A DNA stretch of 64,000 nt, taken from the NCBI GenBank assembly GCA_009741485.1, contig CM019218.1:32798387-32862386 (forward strand), in the 5' to 3' direction. The position numbers and the translations under genes were made by a program. This stretch comes from Malurus cyaneus samueli (taxonomy: Eukaryota; Chordata; Aves; Passeriformes; Maluridae). Below the pieces are notes generated by a model. It was not told where the DNA came from. It worked only from the letters and a program-made list of their open reading frames with translations, and searched no databases. Positions 62,336 to 64,000 of this stretch are shown here, in pieces; positions within the stretch are counted from its first letter, which is position 1, and each line of letters begins with the position of its first letter.

Positions 62336-63632
62336 GCCTTGTGAAGCCATCAGCTAACTCTTCAGAGTATTCTCAGATTAATGCCATCAGGCCCCTCGGA
62401 TTCTTGGGCTCTAATACTCATAGAAGCTACACCAGCAAACACTCACATGAGATAAACACATTTCTCTATCAAATTGGCAACAGCAGCCTCAGATCTGCCA
62501 TTTTGCACTCACCAAGTTGCTGCAACAACAGTCTGGCACCTCTCTTCAACTCGTCCCTTACTGTCTAGTAAGATTCCGGTTTGGATCTTCTGTTTTGTTA
62601 TTGTCGTGGTGTTTTGGAAAATTTAGTTGTTTTGTTTCTTCTAGTCATCTCCAAGTGGCAGCAGCAGCAAGACTGTTCTGCACTGGGCTGCAGCAGTCAC
62701 ACGAAGAAACATGCTGCCCCTGAGGTGGCAAACACAGCCCAGCTGTGGCAGAGGGCAGACCATGACAAACAGAAGGTCTCGGATGGGCTTTTACCAGAGA
62801 CCAAGTCTTGGAATGTGCCAGCCTATCTGAAGAGACCCATAACACCATGGCTACATTTCTAGCAACACACAGAACCATGTACATTGTTGGCACCCACTTA
62901 GGCCTGCATATTCTCCAGTCAATCTTCTGATTATAATCAGAAGTCATTAAGTCCCTCCACCAGTGCCAGCAAAAGTATAACCTAAGTATTTTTATTACTG
63001 CCTTTTAGGGACACGTTCCTAAGCACCTAAATAATTTTTAAATTACTTACGTCTGATAAGTTTTATATACAAATTATTATTTTGGATCCACAAGAAAAGG
63101 ATTAATTCATTACTGATCAGCATATCCAGCAAAGTATATCTGAGCACTTCTATTAAGAAAAGTATTAAAAAGAAGGCAACGTTTGACCAGCATATGTCTC
63201 ACTCCTAAAGACACTTGACTAGAAAATACTTCAGATGTAGCATTACAGCAAAAATTGAATTTATATCACTTATATATTCTATATATTTTTATATACATTT
63301 GATATTAAAAATACATACAAATATATAAATACTAAGAGGTTGATACATATCTCACAGCAGTGGTTTTTTTATGACCTCTGACCTGCAGGGCAGACAAAGC
63401 TGATACCAGGAGAAAGAAGCTTCATCCTCTTGGAGGGAAAGCCTGGCTAAAAGACGCGACATCAGTGTCCTTGGACTTTAGAGCCATAAATACAAATAAA
63501 TACACTTTTAAGTAGTGTTGCAAACGGATTCGTTGGTGTATTCCTGCTTTTAAAATTGATTTTTATAGAAATTCAATACTTGGTACAGAAGACCCTACCG
63601 AGCCAAGACATAGTGGGTTTATGCAAGTGCAC

Positions 63633-63648
63633 TGCTGCCCTCTCCTGG
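63633..63648 (-). promoter_or_regulatory. CTCF binding motif
   Basis: On the minus strand this reads CCAGGAGAGGGCAGCA. Aligned to the CTCF consensus (CCASYAGRKGGCRSYV) it differs at one position, with the AG..GGC core intact. A CTCF site between DPF3 and the next gene would be a natural domain boundary; occupancy is inferred. Confidence 0.6.
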
Positions 63649-63672
63649 GTCCCGATTCGCTCCCATACTTAC

Positions 63673-63739
63673 GGCGGACTCTGAAGGGGATCTGCATCTC
63701 CAAGACCATCAGGACTGCTTTGGGAGCTCGAGATTTAAA
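63673..63739 (-). other. Candidate internal exon, gene unknown
   Basis: On the minus strand a pyrimidine tract ending TTTGTCTAG precedes 63739, and the exon ends GTCCGCC|GTAAGTATG at 63673, a consensus donor. The 67 bp between are open in one full frame (FKSRAPKAVLMVLEMQIPFR, then VR). A second frame, after an early stop, gives SSSQSSPDGLGDADPLQSPP, which looks like a disordered segment. I recognise neither. It lies on the same strand as DPF3 and about 21 kb upstream, so an alternative 5' exon of DPF3 or an exon of an unannotated upstream gene are both possible. Confidence 0.4.
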
Positions 63740-63869
63740 CTAGACAAAGTGGAAAAGTAAAGAAGTGAAACACATGCAATACAGAATAAACGCAGGAAGT
63801 TATTGATCATTATACAAATTGCAACAATTCATCACCTTAATTCCTTAAATTCTCCAGAAGCCTTTGTTT

Positions 63870-64000
63870 AGATTAAAGAAATTTTTCCTAATATATATTA
63901 CATAAATTTTTTTCCAAAAGGGCTGCCAAGTATTGGGACAGGCTGCCCAGAAAAGCAGCAGAGTCATCATTCCTGGAGATACTTAAAATATGTGTAGATA
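63870..64000 (+). mobile_element. CR1 LINE fragment, cut by the window end
   Basis: The stretch 'tattgggacaggctgcccag' followed by 'aaaagcagcagagtcatcat' and 'tcctggagatacttaaaata' is the sense-oriented CR1 3' region. The left border near 63870 is approximate and the 3' tail lies beyond the window. Confidence 0.85.

Larger units (their letters stand above)
62336..63869. other. Flank sequence with exon and CTCF candidates near its end
   Basis: Unique sequence, AT-rich from 62.95 kb with a TATA-rich patch near 63260-63330, then a GC-richer island-like patch at 63590-63735 that contains the CTCF motif and the candidate exon. Confidence 0.5.

Noticed and set aside
62209..62568. 119-codon plus-strand frame
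   Set aside because: Its first third is antisense CR1 sequence and the rest shows no domain.
53191..64000. DCAF4 as the plus-strand neighbour
   Set aside because: Gene order in mammals suggests it, but I could not find any of its conserved coding segments in this window, so no feature was called.

Overview
This is a piece of a vertebrate chromosome, almost certainly from a bird. The genus cannot be read from the sequence. Long open frames are absent, and the DNA is AT-rich except for one large CpG island and one small one. The recognisable interspersed repeats are CR1 non-LTR retrotransposons, the dominant family in birds and other sauropsids, several ending in the typical CR1 tail (repeated ATTCTRTG). 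There is no bacterial, phage or CRISPR content.

The one gene that can be named with confidence is DPF3 (BAF45C), on the minus strand. Its first coding exon lies at 42789-42820. It starts in a strong context, reads MATVIHNPLK plus two bases of an Ala codon, and ends at a consensus GTAAGT donor. This matches the DPF3 N-terminus and differs from paralogues DPF1 and DPF2. Just upstream are two CCAAT boxes 31 bp apart and a GC box. A YY1-type motif overlaps the start codon. All this sits in a CpG island of about 2.9 kb (roughly 40.78-43.66 kb).

Positions 1-42788 are therefore the 5' part of DPF3 intron 1. I did not find the second coding exon, so the intron probably runs past the left edge. It holds CR1 pieces at about 0.68-0.90, 10.28, 11.51-11.94, 14.44-15.06 and 23.9-25.1 kb. 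The last is an old antisense copy with a younger CR1 tail nested in it. It also holds a perfect 15-bp hairpin, a 23-bp tandem duplication and several AT-rich, homeodomain-motif-rich blocks that may be conserved enhancers.

Positions 43.7-64 kb lie upstream of DPF3. In mammals the next gene on that side is DCAF4, on the opposite strand, but I could not find a DCAF4-coding exon. This part holds a second small GC-rich island (52.94-53.19 kb) beside a consensus plus-strand splice donor, a (TG)21 microsatellite, a 40-bp tandem duplication, a 47-nt poly(A) tract, two more CR1 pieces and, near 63.6-63.7 kb, a well-formed minus-strand candidate exon next to a good CTCF motif.

No new multi-gene system is visible. 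The points most worth checking are the candidate exons, the second GC island, the CTCF site, the MEF2-like 16-mer shared between the CpG island and deep intron 1, and the hairpin.
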